From assembly GCF_036898095.1 (NCBI RefSeq), contig NC_090726.1, positions 32,231,018-32,295,017 on the forward strand: a stretch of DNA of 64,000 nucleotides, given 5' to 3'. This document shows, in pieces, positions 1 through 9,862 of this stretch. The position numbers were made by a program, and so were the translations under genes. Below the pieces are notes generated by a model that had not been told where the DNA came from, ran no database searches, and saw only the letters and a list, made by a program, of their open reading frames with translations. The number at the start of each line of letters is the position of its first letter. Positions within the stretch are counted from its first letter, which is position 1. The stretch comes from Palaemon carinicauda (Eukaryota > Arthropoda > Malacostraca > Decapoda > Palaemonidae).

Positions 1-329
1 ACAAAAACCTCATCAAAGACAGGATAACGAGGCTTAGAAAGGTCACAAAACCCTTTCTCAAGACGAGAACAACTCCTAGCCCAGAGTGACTATTTTTCCT
101 CGGACATCTATCATGCCTGGCCTGTCTAGTTTCCCATGGCCACCTCAGGATTCGTTCTCTCCAGTGGCGGCTTAAGTCCGATTGGAATTAGGACTTCGAT
201 TCCCTGGACATTCTGATCCCCATGGGACCAGAAGATTGGACGAACCTCAAGGGATGGGTGGCAGTCGAGAATCTATGGAGGGGTGTAACCTTCTCATCCT
301 CCCCCCCCCCCCCCACCCCCACCCCCAGA

Positions 330-1000
330 CTTGATGCTGTGCTTAGACACATCAAAAGAAGGGAGGAAGGATCATCATGCTGCACCACATGACCTCAGGC
401 CTCTGGACAGAGTCCAAAAGTACTTTCACTTAAATCTCTTAAGAGATAAAAGCCAACTTTCTGGTCCTTCAATATTCTCATCAGTTCCTGACTGGCCACT
501 CAGTGGTGTGACGAGCGACAACACCACATAGAGGCTCACATCAGCAAGCAAGAAGGAACTTGCTCGCAGCCTCTTTCCATCTAACAGTATAGATACTGAG
601 AGGGGCCAAAGTCCACTCGGTACCACTATCAGCCCGCTTCATTCCAGACCAGAGAAATGTGCTCACCGAGAATCTGTGCACAGCATCTCAAATAAGGTGT
701 ACCAAATGGTTTTTGGATCACCTTGTAGCCCACAAAGTCCTGGCTTTATGGGGTTTACCAACTGTAGATCAGTTCGCAAAGCCCCTAAACCTCAGGTTTC
801 TGCTGCTCCCCAGTCCTAGACCCCAAGGCTCTCTGGCAAGAGGCATGCCAACAACCGTGGTTACAACAACGACGTTTATGTCTCATCCCCGTTTTCTTTG
901 AAGATAAGGGTACTCAACAAGGCTAGAAGTTCGGTCAGCCTCTCAAGTTCTCTCATGGCTCCGCTGTAGCATTACGCGGACCGGTTTCCAAACCTTCTGC
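330..1000 (+). pseudogene. RNase H and methyltransferase remnant of element A
   Basis: Broken reading frames can be matched to intact relatives in this window. Around 507-565 the translation gives SDNTT followed by a stop, the equivalent of the RNase H SDNTT..AYINKQGG block seen at 33520. At 715-900 the pieces LDHLVAHKVLALWG and TVDQFA match the DIRS methyltransferase start TVDLFAT, but the second half is in the wrong frame and the Asp-rich core is lost. The product would have been the RNase H and DAM-like methyltransferase part of the polyprotein. No function is likely now. Confidence 0.6.
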
Positions 1001-1079
1001 AGCTCCTGACAGTCTCAAAAAGAACCCTCTTCACTTCACAGACAACAACACTTCGACATCTACCACAAGCTTCAGTATG

Positions 1080-2102
1080 ATTGTATGCCTGAAGACTACC
1101 CAGCACCTCCTCTCTCAAAGAGGCTTTTTGTAATAAGTTGCAAAGAGGTTGTCTGGATATCTGAAGAATTCCTTAGCATCAGTCTACCAGGCAAAGTATG
1201 ATGTCTTCTGTGGTTAGTGTCATGGGAAAGCGTATCTCTCCCCTCTTGATACCTGTATTCCAGCAATAGTATATCTTTTGAGTATTTGCAGGAGGAAAAG
1301 ACCCCCCTTTTCAGGTTTAGCAGGTACAGAGGATCACTCAACCTTGAGCCTCGCCTTCAAACTGAAAGGAAGGGACATCCCCTCATTGCTAGATCTTTCC
1401 CAACTCATGTGGACTTACAAACTTGCCTTTTCCCAGTCGGAATCGAGGCCTCCCTCGCTGAACATGGTTCGAGTTCTCCAGTCTCTAAGGAGACCTCCCT
1501 ACGGTCCACTTCACCAGGCAACAGATTTTTCACCTGGTTTAGAAGACAGTGTTCCTACACTCTTTGACAGCGGCCAAACGAGTCGAGGAACTGTATGGTC
1601 TCTCTTTTGACATCGCCCATTCTTGAGAAGGTTGAAAGGTAACGTTTAGTTTCGTCCCTGAGTTTGTTGCCAAGACAGTCTCCAGAGGTAACGGATCCTA
1701 GACAACAAGTCTCCACTCAGTAACTGACGATCCAGATCATCTTTTACTGTACTCGGGGGAGAGGTTTGAGACTCTACCTCAAGAGAACGGCAACAGCCCA
1801 CCTGGGTGCCTTCTCTTGTCGTCAGCACTGGGAGAGACAAGAAGAGGATCACCAAAACATCATCTCTGCGTGATTCACAAAGTCATCAATTATGCTCTGA
1901 ATCGAGAACCTCAACCAACACGTCGACCCAAGATGTCAGGGGCATAGCTATGCCCCTGGCCCTTCAAAGCAGATTACTCTGTGATGCAGGTTCTACAAGC
2001 AAGGGTATGAATACCCCAGGTGACTTTCACAATCTTTCTCCTGCAAGACGTGACCCACAGGAATTCGATATGATCTCTATCGATCCTGTAGTGGCTGCAT
2101 AA
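1080..2102 (+). pseudogene. Tyrosine recombinase remnant of element A
   Basis: The N-terminal part (1100-1260) parallels the ERGFSQQVAERMSRH region of F. The middle (1320-1620) contains LAFKLKGRDIPSLLDL, close to LAFRLKGTDISSSLEL at 34370. The C-terminal part at about 1930 reads DVRGIAMPLAL, the degenerate form of the H-x-x-R motif in which the His is lost. The position expected for the nucleophile Tyr (about 2025) reads TFTILLL, so the catalytic Tyr is gone as well. Several frameshifts and stops separate these pieces. This is a dead DIRS-type recombinase, recognised only by comparison with the copies at 34100 and 39340. Confidence 0.6.
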
Positions 2103-2655
2103 CAGCTGGTTGTATACCTCAAACTCCTTATTGGACAAGTAGCAGAAGGTTGAGGGCATTGTTACCTGGCTTTAATCTGCATGAATAAATGGATCTTTTC
2201 CTTTTCTTCATCCTCCCCTCTTATGGGGAAAGCAACAGCCTGGGTCCTCTGCACAAGCTGACCTCAACCACTGCGGGTAAGCCACGCATCCTTGTGTACC
2301 TAGTATTGTGTCAATACTGTTGCGTCCCCATACCCTGGTGAGGTGGTATTGGGAAAGTCTTGGTCCAACAGTTTTTCCCACAAAGTCTTGGAATAACTTT
2401 CCCCTTAACAGTCACACTGCTTATCTCAACACACAGTTTATGTAGGCCGCAGACCTTGCATAGCAGGGTTTAGCAAGGTGTAGGGACTCCTTATATAGGT
2501 ACCAACATACTCAATACAAGGAGCCCCCGGGTAAAGCCAAAAAGCCAGATTGACAGGGACGTCCACCCTCCTAATTGGTGAGTCACCCCTAATAAATAGC
2601 GTAGGTTTGTATTCCAGTTACGGAATAAATGGCAAATTCGTAGATACTGTAATTT
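2103..2655 (+). other. 3' non-coding tail of element A
   Basis: No reading frame of interest is present. The stretch corresponds in position to 39540-40080 of element H (a shared run of CTCTCCTCTCTTGGGG-like sequence, then CTGCACAAGCTGA versus CTGCAAGCTGATA), so it is the non-coding region between recombinase and right terminal repeat. It ends at the first bases of element B. Confidence 0.5.
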
Positions 2656-2860
2656 GTATTTTTAAACACAAGACTTACTTGTTAGTTATATATACTGTAT
2701 AGCTTATGTCTGACGTCACGACAGAAAATTCAAAACTCGCAGCAATCGCCGATCGGATAGCCAGGTGTACCACCTGCTCACCCTAGTGAGGTACCTTGGA
2801 ACCATCCCGTTCCCTCATATTTTCTCTGTCGCCGCTAGCGACAACATTGTTGGAGATTCT
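2656..2860 (+). repeat. Left inverted terminal repeat of element B
   Basis: The sequence starts around TTTAAACACAAGACTTACTT and continues through a GC-richer segment with GCAATCGCCG and a segment reading GGTACCTTGGAACCATCCCG. The right end of element G (36426-36663), read as reverse complement, contains the same blocks in order (GCAATCGCCG, then GGTATCCGGAACCATTCCC), so this is the left ITR of that family. No matching right copy of B itself remains. Confidence 0.6.
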
Positions 2861-3039
2861 CTTCGCTTTTTTCCTGATTTTATTGCTGTCACTTGGTGAG
2901 GTACAATAATTTGGTTTTTGACTCGCTTGATTGGATTTTCAACTGGATACTCTTGATATTGATATTTTGACCCTTGCTTGTTGTGATCTCTCTAACAATT
3001 TTTCAAAAGGGCCACTCCCCTGTAACGTTTAGAGTGTGT

Positions 3040-3836
3040 GTGAATGGGTGTAAGACCCGGTTACCAAAGGCCTCCACTGATCCTCATTCTCTGTGTTAAA
3101 TGTAGAGGTAAGGTTTGCGAGCTAGATGATAGATGTGACGAATGGCTTCTGTTATCTGATCGTGAGTGGCTTGAATTCGATCGCTATTCGTGAAGGTTAG
3201 CAAGAGATAGGTTAAGGCGTAGTTCTTCTCGCTCTTCTATAGACTTTTCCTCTTCCCATATCACTGAACCTATTCCTTCCCCTGTAGTGGTAGTACCAGA
3301 TCCTGCTACGAGTAACGGTAATGAGCCTACACTTAAAGACATGAAGTTGGCTATTCAGGCGTTGGGCGTGAAGGTTGAGTCTATCGCTGCTGATAGGACG
3401 CAGCTAATGGCTGATGTTAAGTAGCTTAAAAGTAAAAGTGTAGTGAGTGTTATTAGTGCTGTGGAGGGTGCGCCTGCTTGGGCTTGTCGTTCTCCTAGTC
3501 CTAGACCTCTTCCAAGCTCCCCAACCCCTGGGAGAAGGAATGTCGAAAGACGAACGGAAACGAGAGGCTTTAGCTCCCGAGCAGACGTCCCCTCGAGCGT
3601 TCCTGTTGACGTTTCCCAGGACGTTCGCGCTCACCATAGGAAAGGTGAGGTTAAGGTTTTTTATTCATCTTTGAATGACGATGTTCCTGAAAGAGGCCGG
3701 CGTCAAGCGTCCAGACCTATTAAGAGGAAGTTTGATTCTGGCAACCAGCGTCCTTTCAGGACGTCTCAAGGTCCAAGCTGTAGCCGATGGAGTAGCCCGG
3801 AACGCTTTCATTCCAACGATGAGAGCTCGATTCTTT
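3040..3836 (+). pseudogene. gag N-terminal half of element B
   Basis: The frame shows a cysteine cluster near 3043-3150 (CVNGC, then CVKCRGKVC and DDRC), matching the N-terminal cluster of the intact gag of D. It is followed by RRSSSRSS, a Ser/Pro-rich segment, and RPIKRKF near 3715, which parallels RPLKRKV in D. In-frame stops occur near 3194 and 3422. The frame is cut at 3836 by insertion of element C inside the codons after NDESS. The gene continues at 14186 with NRPVVEQLAEP. Gag is the structural RNA-binding protein of the element. Confidence 0.75.
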
Positions 3837-3840
3837 TTAA

Positions 3841-4006
3841 ATATTAAACTTAGCCAGTGAATATATAATAGCTGACGTCTCCGACGGCTCGACAGATTCC
3901 AAAAACTCGCGAGCGATCGCCGTGAAGGTTGCGGGTGTGACCACCAGCGCCGACTATCGGCCAGATACCGCATATACTTGTCAACATCTCCAGTTCTTCT
4001 CTGTCG
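3841..4006 (+). repeat. Left ITR of element C
   Basis: The reverse complement of this segment is found at 13991-14150 with about two differences. It contains GCGAGCGATCGCCGTGAAGG and GGCCAGATACCGCATATACT. Long inverted rather than direct terminal repeats are the mark of DIRS elements as opposed to LTR retrotransposons. Confidence 0.9.
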
Positions 4007-4212
4007 GTCTTGTCGACAAGTTGGTTCCACTCGCTTTATGACCTCGAGTTTTCTACCGAATTGGTGAAGTACTTGGTTTTGGTTTTATTGCTTTCGCCGT
4101 GTTGGATTATTCAATACTGTACTATCTTCAAAAGAAATGCTTTTGAAAGGAGAGGAAAAGTGTTTTGCCCTTGCTTTTTTTTTTTAATCTCTGGTTTTTC
4201 CATAGAGAAAAG

Positions 4213-5325
4213 ATGGCCGACCCTTCCCTCAGTGTACGGAAGTGTGTTTAAGGCTTTTAGTAATTATTTTATCACTTTATAAATTATTGTTGATATTTAT
4301 AGATTTTCCTCTATATATTTTATATCTCACCCGCCTTTATTAGGCCTCTTCGATTAGCTTTCCATTTATACTAAACATCAAGATAAATTTTATGTTTTGT
4401 TTATATGCGGCCTTTACCTATTCCTTGTAGGCGGTCCTAACTTGGAAAACGAAGTTAAACAAAGTTGAGCCCATTCAACTTTTATTTTTGTTAAGTTTAA
4501 ATCAATTGCTCTGTAAGAGTTATGAGATGAATATTTTTTAGAAAATATTTTAAGAAATATATTCTTTGAATAGTCTTCGTGCTGTTTTTTCAAAGATGAA
4601 CTAACGTTTGGTTTGTTTATGCTACGCAGTTTGCGCTCTATCGTTACGATAGAGAAAGAGAGAATCACGGTTTCACTTTGCAGAAAGAGTAAATTGATTT
4701 TGACGTTTTGTTCATTCTTCTTTCAAACTGAAGTGTTTTAGATACTAATTTAAAGGATCTTGTTAATTTTCAATTTCTTAGTCCTTTCAGTTTTTTCCTT
4801 TGGTCAAATAACCTGTTATTGACGAAGGGTGAGTAGGCCATTCTCTTGTGTGTCACAAGAGAGAGAGAGAGAGAAAGAGAGAACGATCCGATCTTTATTC
4901 TCGTCCCAAGTCTCTGTACAAGGAGTTTGGGAGCGAGTAACGTTCTCGATTCAGTTTTTTACTCTCGTCCCAAGTCTCTGTACGGGGAGAGAGGATAAAA
5001 CGTTTTAGTTTTTATTCTCGTCCCAAGGCACTGTACGGTGAGAGATTGAAAATGTAGTCCTTAGTGAACTAGTGTTTAGTCTCCTCCCCAGTCACTGATC
5101 TTTTTAACTTTATATATTTCCGTTTTATTCGATATATATGTATATGTTTATTGATTTTTGCATGTGTGTTTCATTTTGTACTAATGTGCTTACATTATAC
5201 GACTCATTTCGCAATTCTAACCTTTTGATGTAAGGGAGAATTGCGTGCTTCAGGTAGAAATCAGTTTTATTCATGTCTAATGTGAAATTATTGAAAAATA
5301 CGATATCAGTGAAGTAAGTGCAAAA
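4213..5325 (+). other. AT-rich insert within the gag region of element C
   Basis: A gag start ATGGCCGACCCTTCCCT at 4213 opens a frame of about 12 codons that then ends at a stop. It is followed by about 1.1 kb without a frame: AT-rich sequence, a GA-rich microsatellite (4858-4885) and three copies of a TCTCGTCCCAAG.CTGTACGG motif (about 4900-5045). The gag frame resumes at about 5326 at a point equal to residue 170 of the D gag. The same insert is present in element E at 19770-20815. It could be a retained intron-like segment or a sequence captured before the two copies spread. See findings. Confidence 0.6.
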
Positions 5326-5945
5326 AACATGTTCTGTGTTGCGGAGGGTTCGTTTGTTCGTGCTTGTCACTTGCCTAGTCCGAGACCTCTTTCAGGCTCC
5401 CCTGCACCAGGGAGAAGGAATGTCGTAGGACCTAAGGGAGTGAGGAGTGTAAACCAACGAACAGACGTTCCCTCAAAGGTATCAGACGTTGCTCGGCAAG
5501 CACATCCTTGCCATAAGACAGGAGAGACGAAGTTTCTCCTCGTCTTCCGATGATTCGTCTCTTTAAAAGCCTGGGCGCATAGTTTCGAGACGGTTGAAAC
5601 GTTTATTAGTTCCTTCAGAACAAGTTCAACGTCCTAGCTGTAGTCATAATAAGAGTCCCGTTCATAGCGATGACGTTCATGTACAGACGTTTCTGCCACA
5701 GACTCGACGTGACGTTGAGCGGTGGACGCCGTGGACACAACGTGACGTCGAGTGTCAGTCACCGTAGTCTCGATATAGCATCGATCAGCAGTCACTGCTG
5801 TTTACTACATGACGTTTGAACGTCAGCCGCTGCAGTCACAGGTTGATCCGAAGTTAGATATGCTGTTAAAGCTTTCTTCTTCAATAGAAGCTTTCGATCC
5901 TGTTCCTGTGCGAAAGGATCCTTTGCTTTTTGTACGTCACGGTTT
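5326..5945 (+). pseudogene. gag middle part of element C
   Basis: The translation EGSFVRACHLPSPRPLSGS followed by PGRRN matches the Ser/Pro block around residue 170 of the intact D gag (ASRPPSPGPLASS). Further on there are remnants of RRLKR and repeated GACGT-containing codons. In-frame stops are present near 5551 and 5766. The frame is cut at about 5946 by element D and picks up again after 9862. Confidence 0.6.
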
Positions 5946-5951
5946 TCAATA

Positions 5952-6125
5952 TTAATCTTACCCGATGATCATGTAGCTGTCAACTCCGTTGCCCGACAGA
6001 ATTCTACGGACGGGATACGCCAGCGATCGCTATACAGGAGGGGGGTGTACTCACCAGCGCCATCTGTGGTCAGGTACTCCAGTACTTCTTGTCAACACCA
6101 CCTCAATTTTTCCTCTGTCGTGCCG
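5952..6125 (+). repeat. Left ITR of element D
   Basis: The segment contains CCAGCGATCGCTATACAGGA and GTGTACTCACCAGCGCCATC, aligned with the left ITRs of E (CCAGCGATCGCTATACAGGT) and C. The start TTACCCGATGATCATGTAGC differs from the ATATATAATAGCTG start of the others. No reverse-complement partner is present because the 3' part of D is deleted. Confidence 0.75.
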
Positions 6126-6326
6126 CCGGCAAGACCTACATGGATACGCTGTTGATTTTGGAGTCTTTGTTCACGGTTTTGGTGAAGTATTTGCTCTAAA
6201 ATTTAGCCTTCGCTGTACAGGAAGCTTTTCCCTTAGCTTAGATAGCTTTTGGAATTAAATTGATTTATTGGTTAACGATCTTTGCTTTACTTTGGAATTC
6301 CCCCTTGACTGTTCTCTAAATTCAAG

Positions 6327-8987
6327 ATGTCCGACCACTCTCAAGCTCCTAAATTTAGGCGATGTAGTGTTAGGACTTGTAATAGGCGTCTTCCGAAGGC
6401 CTCTGTTGATCCTCACACCGTTTGTTCCGACTGTAGGGGAAAATCCTGTCAGTTGGAAGATCGATGTGGGGAATGTGCCGGGCTTTCGGAATTCGATTTT
6501 AATGAATTCCTCAAATATACAACTAGGTTAGAGAGGGAGAGAGTTAGGAGGAGTTCTTCTCGCTCTTTGGTTTATTCCTCCCCCCATGACCCTCAACCTT
6601 TTCCTTCCCCTGTGGTGGTGACCCCCGAACCTGCTACGAGTGCTCAGCCTGATATGACGGATATGTTGCGTGCCATTCAGGCTCTTGGTGATAAGGTGGA
6701 GTCTTTAGTTAGTGACCACAATCTTCTCTTGGCAGATGTCAAGGAACTTAAAGTGAAGAGTGCAGTGGGAAGTGTTAGTGCCAGTGCTGTGCCTAGTGTC
6801 AGTGTCAGTGTTGCGCATGAGGATACTTCTGTGCGTGCCAGTCGTCCTCCCAGTCCGGGACCTCTTGCAAGCTCCCAAGCCCAGGGGAGAAGCAACGTCG
6901 AAGGGCAAAAGGGTTCGGCAGGCCTTGATCGGCGCACAGTTGTATCCTCAGTGGTTGCGGGCGTATCTGATAGAGATCGTCACTTCCACTCCCAGACGAT
7001 TGAGCCCTTAAATTCCTCGTCTGCGGAAGAGGTTTCCAGGAGGAAACGGTGGACCCAGGTCTCACGACCTCTCAAACGTAAGGTCCCTTCCGAGCTAGTC
7101 CAACGGCCCAGGTGTAGCCACTGGGCCAGTTCGGACTCGCCGCAGTCATCTGATGACTGCACACCTCCTAAGAGAGGTAAGGCGGTGCCTCAACAGGCCT
7201 CTGCTCCAACTTCTGTGGACCCCAAGTGGTCTATGCTGCAGACTATGCAGTCTCAGCTTGCGGCTTTGATGCAGGAGTATCAGGCAGAGAAGGTTAACAC
7301 ACCTCCTCCTGCGAGCGCTCCTCCACCTCTGCGCAGTCCTCCCTGCCAGACGCATGTTCTTGAGGCTCCTCCTGCTTCCATGCGTGAGCTGCCGCATTGG
7401 GAGTTGCCAGGTTCCAGCACTATGCAGCAACCTCCTCTACCCATGAGGCAGGAGCCTCATGCTATGCGGCAACCTCCTCAACCCTTGAGGCAGGAGCCTC
7501 ATGCTATGCGGCAACCTCCTCTACCCATGAGGCAGCGGCCTCATGCTATGCGGCAACCTCCTCAACCCTTGAGGCAGGAGCCTCACTCTGCGCAGCAACC
7601 TCCTCAACCCTTGAGGCAGGCGCAACCCTTGAGGCAGGAGCCTCATGCTATGAGGCAGCCTCCTCAACGCATGCAGCACGAGCCTCTTACCATGCAGCAG
7701 CCGCATTCTTCGCAGCATGAGCCTCATCCCATACAGCATGAGCCGCATACCATGCAGCATGAGCCTCATGCCTTCCAGCATTCGCTTCTGACCACGCTTG
7801 CTCCTCAGACCACCGCAGAACCTCCCTCACTCCAGCCTCCTGACTTTGTCATTGCCAGCCCTCAGTCTCTTCAGCAGAGGCATGATGATGGATCCGCAAG
7901 TGCGCATGCACCCGTTCTGCAGGATTCAGCCATTCAGCCTGCCGCTCTACCTTTACCTCTCGCTACTCAACTCTCAGCCGATGAGGTTTCTGAGGATGAA
8001 GCTGCTCACCTGGATGATCCTACATCTGATGTGGAGGGACACAAGTCGTCGCCGCCTTCCTTAGACTTTCGCAAGGTCCTGGCTCTGTTCAGAGAGTTAT
8101 ACCCTGAACACTTCGTATCTGCAACCCCTCGTTCTCCTCCATCCGAGTTTTCTCTAGGCATGCAGCCTACTACGTCTGCCTACACCAAGCTTGTCCTCGC
8201 CAGATCATCAAGGAGAGCTTTGAGGGTTTTAGGGGATTGGTTGCAGTCCAAGCAGCAACTGGGAAGGACCTCTTTTGTGTTTCCTCCTCCTAAGCTGGCT
8301 TCTAAGTCGGGCGTCTGGTATGCCACGGGAGAGGAACCTGGCTTGGGGGTTCCTGCCTCTGCCCAGGCCGACTTCTCAAGTTTGGTTGACTCTCCCCGCA
8401 GGTCGGCTATGAGACGCTCGAAGGTCTGCTGGACTTTTTCTGATCTGGACCACTTGATGAAGGGAGTCTTTCGCGCCTTCGAAATTTTTAACTTCCTCGA
8501 TTGGTGCCTGGGGGCCTTAAGCAGGAAGACTGCCCCTTCTGACAAAGACTCGGCCATGCTGATCATGTCCAGTATGGACAAAGCTATTCGCGATGGTTCT
8601 GGCGAACTTGCGTCTATTTTTGTCTCAGGAGTCCTCAAGAAAAGGGAACATCTATGCTCCTACTTATCGACTGGTATCACCCCTTGCCAGAGGTCACAGT
8701 TGCTGTTTGCTCCTCTCTCCAAGTTCCTGTTTCCGGAGGAGTTAATCAAGGAGATGGCTGCGGCTCTTATCCAGAAAGATACGCATGACCTCATGGCCTC
8801 TTCAGCACGTAAGGCTAAAACCTTACCTTCCGTGCCGAGATCTTACCGCACCCCTGTGGCTGATACACCTGCTACCAGATTCATTCCGCCCTTTCGTGGC
8901 AGAGCCTCCAGTAGAGGAAGTACCCGTGCAGACAGTCACCGGGGCAAGTCCAAGAAAGGTGCCAAGTCCACGAAAAGCAAGCTTTGA
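6327..8987 (+). CDS. DIRS-like Gag protein, intact (element D)
   Basis: An 886-residue frame without stops encodes the element's structural protein, which in DIRS elements packages the RNA in the cytoplasm. The N-terminus has a cysteine cluster: C13, C18, C33, C36, C41, C47 and C50, with H30, probably zinc-binding. Residues about 45-330 are Ser/Pro-rich. Residues about 365-490 are short tandem repeats rich in Met, Arg, Gln, Pro and His (variants of QPPQPLRQEPHAMR). Residues about 578-830 are a conserved C-terminal domain with VLGLGVPASAQ-like and SLVDSPRR-like blocks, also found in B, C and E. The tail is Arg/Lys/Ser-rich (RGSTRADSHRGKSKKG). The first ATG after the leader was taken because its product aligns with gag starts of the other copies. 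It overlaps the pol frame by about 200 bases in another frame. Confidence 0.88.
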   Translation: MSDHSQAPKFRRCSVRTCNRRLPKASVDPHTVCSDCRGKSCQLEDRCGECAGLSEFDFNEFLKYTTRLERERVRRSSSRSLVYSSPHDPQPFPSPVVVTPEPATSAQPDMTDMLRAIQALGDKVESLVSDHNLLLADVKELKVKSAVGSVSASAVPSVSVSVAHEDTSVRASRPPSPGPLASSQAQGRSNVEGQKGSAGLDRRTVVSSVVAGVSDRDRHFHSQTIEPLNSSSAEEVSRRKRWTQVSRPLKRKVPSELVQRPRCSHWASSDSPQSSDDCTPPKRGKAVPQQASAPTSVDPKWSMLQTMQSQLAALMQEYQAEKVNTPPPASAPPPLRSPPCQTHVLEAPPASMRELPHWELPGSSTMQQPPLPMRQEPHAMRQPPQPLRQEPHAMRQPPLPMRQRPHAMRQPPQPLRQEPHSAQQPPQPLRQAQPLRQEPHAMRQPPQRMQHEPLTMQQPHSSQHEPHPIQHEPHTMQHEPHAFQHSLLTTLAPQTTAEPPSLQPPDFVIASPQSLQQRHDDGSASAHAPVLQDSAIQPAALPLPLATQLSADEVSEDEAAHLDDPTSDVEGHKSSPPSLDFRKVLALFRELYPEHFVSATPRSPPSEFSLGMQPTTSAYTKLVLARSSRRALRVLGDWLQSKQQLGRTSFVFPPPKLASKSGVWYATGEEPGLGVPASAQADFSSLVDSPRRSAMRRSKVCWTFSDLDHLMKGVFRAFEIFNFLDWCLGALSRKTAPSDKDSAMLIMSSMDKAIRDGSGELASIFVSGVLKKREHLCSYLSTGITPCQRSQLLFAPLSKFLFPEELIKEMAAALIQKDTHDLMASSARKAKTLPSVPRSYRTPVADTPATRFIPPFRGRASSRGSTRADSHRGKSKKGAKSTKSKL

Positions 8988-9831
8988 CTTCCTTCCTCTC
9001 CAGACAGCTGTAGGAGCCAGACTCAAGACCTTCTGGCAAGCCTGGGAGAGCAGAGGTGCAGACGCTCAGTCTGTCAAGTGGCTAAGGGAGGGTTACAGAA
9101 TTCCGTTCTGCCGCAATCCCCCTCTGACCACATCTCCCATCAACCTCTCTCCCAACTACAAGGAGAAGGACAAGAGGCTAGCGTTACATCAAGAGGTGTC
9201 GCTCCTGCTACAGAAGGAGGCAGTGGTGATAGTCCGGGACCATCAATCCCCGGGCTTTTACAACCGTCTCTTCCTGGTGGCCAAGAAGACAGGAGGTTGG
9301 AGACCGGTGCTGGACGTCAGTGCGCTCAATGCTTATGTCACCAAGCAGACGTTCACAATGGAGACGACGAAGTCGGTCCTAGCAGCGGTCAGGCAGGAGG
9401 ACTGGATGGTCTCGTTAGATCTGAAAGACGCCTACTTTCACGTCCCCATCCATCCAGACTCCCAACCTTTTCTGAGATTCGTCTTTGGAGAGGTTGTGTA
9501 CCAGTTCCAAGCCCTGTGCTTTGGCCTGAGCACGGCACCTCTTGTGTTTACGCGACTGATGAGGAATATTGCGAAATTCCTTCACTTGGCAGACATCAGA
9601 GCCTCCCTTTATTTAGACGACTGGCTTTTAGGAGCTCCCACAAGTCGTCGCTGTCTGGAGAGTCTCAGATGGACTTTGGATTTGACCAAGGAACTGGGCC
9701 TCTTGGTCAATTTAGAGAAGTCCCAGCTCGTTCCTTCCCAAACCATCGTTTACCTGGGGATGGAGATTCAGAGTCGAGCTTTTCGGGCTTTTCCGTCGGC
9801 CCCAAGAATCAACCAAGCCCTGGAGTGCATT
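8785..9831 (+). pseudogene. Reverse transcriptase, 3' truncated (element D)
   Basis: The frame starts inside the end of gag, in another frame, and is open to 10179, but RT homology ends near 9831. Visible RT features are KTGGWRPVLDVSALN (about 9289), SLDLKDAYFHVPIHP with the first catalytic Asp (codon 9418), CFGLSTAPLVFTRL (about 9517), the YLDD active site (9610-9621), LEKSQLVPSQ and YLGMEIQS. RT copies the element RNA into cDNA. After 9831 the frame runs through the element tip into gag sequence of C, so the last roughly 115 codons are foreign. RNase H and the methyltransferase are missing. The RT core itself shows no stop. Confidence 0.8.
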
Positions 9832-9862
9832 TATTTTACTAATGAAAATAACATTTCTGGGA

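Larger units (their letters stand above)
1..2655 (+). mobile_element. DIRS-like element A, decayed 3' part
   Basis: This stretch is collinear with 33090-34650 of element F: end of RT, RNase H, methyltransferase and recombinase follow in the same order. It starts at the window edge, so the 5' part is out of view. Stops and frameshifts occur throughout, and a C-rich tract of about 25 bases sits at 301-328. The 3' end near 2590-2655 contains a TTTGTATTCCAGTTACGGAA stretch that resembles the reverse complement of the F left end near 25870. That supports the same DIRS family as F. The exact right end is uncertain because element B begins directly after it. Confidence 0.7.
5946..9862 (+). mobile_element. 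DIRS-like element D, internally deleted, gag intact
   Basis: The left end carries a DIRS ITR (5952-6125). It is followed by a short leader, a complete gag and an RT that stops abruptly at about 9830. The last 30 bases (TTTATTTTACTAATGAAAAT and on) look like the terminal 30 bases of elements C and E (TTTATTTTATAATTAAAATA). The copy therefore seems to jump from mid-RT straight to its right tip, losing RNase H, MT, YR, ICR and right ITR. It lies inside the gag of C. The uninterrupted 886-codon gag and open RT suggest a recent insertion. Confidence 0.7.
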
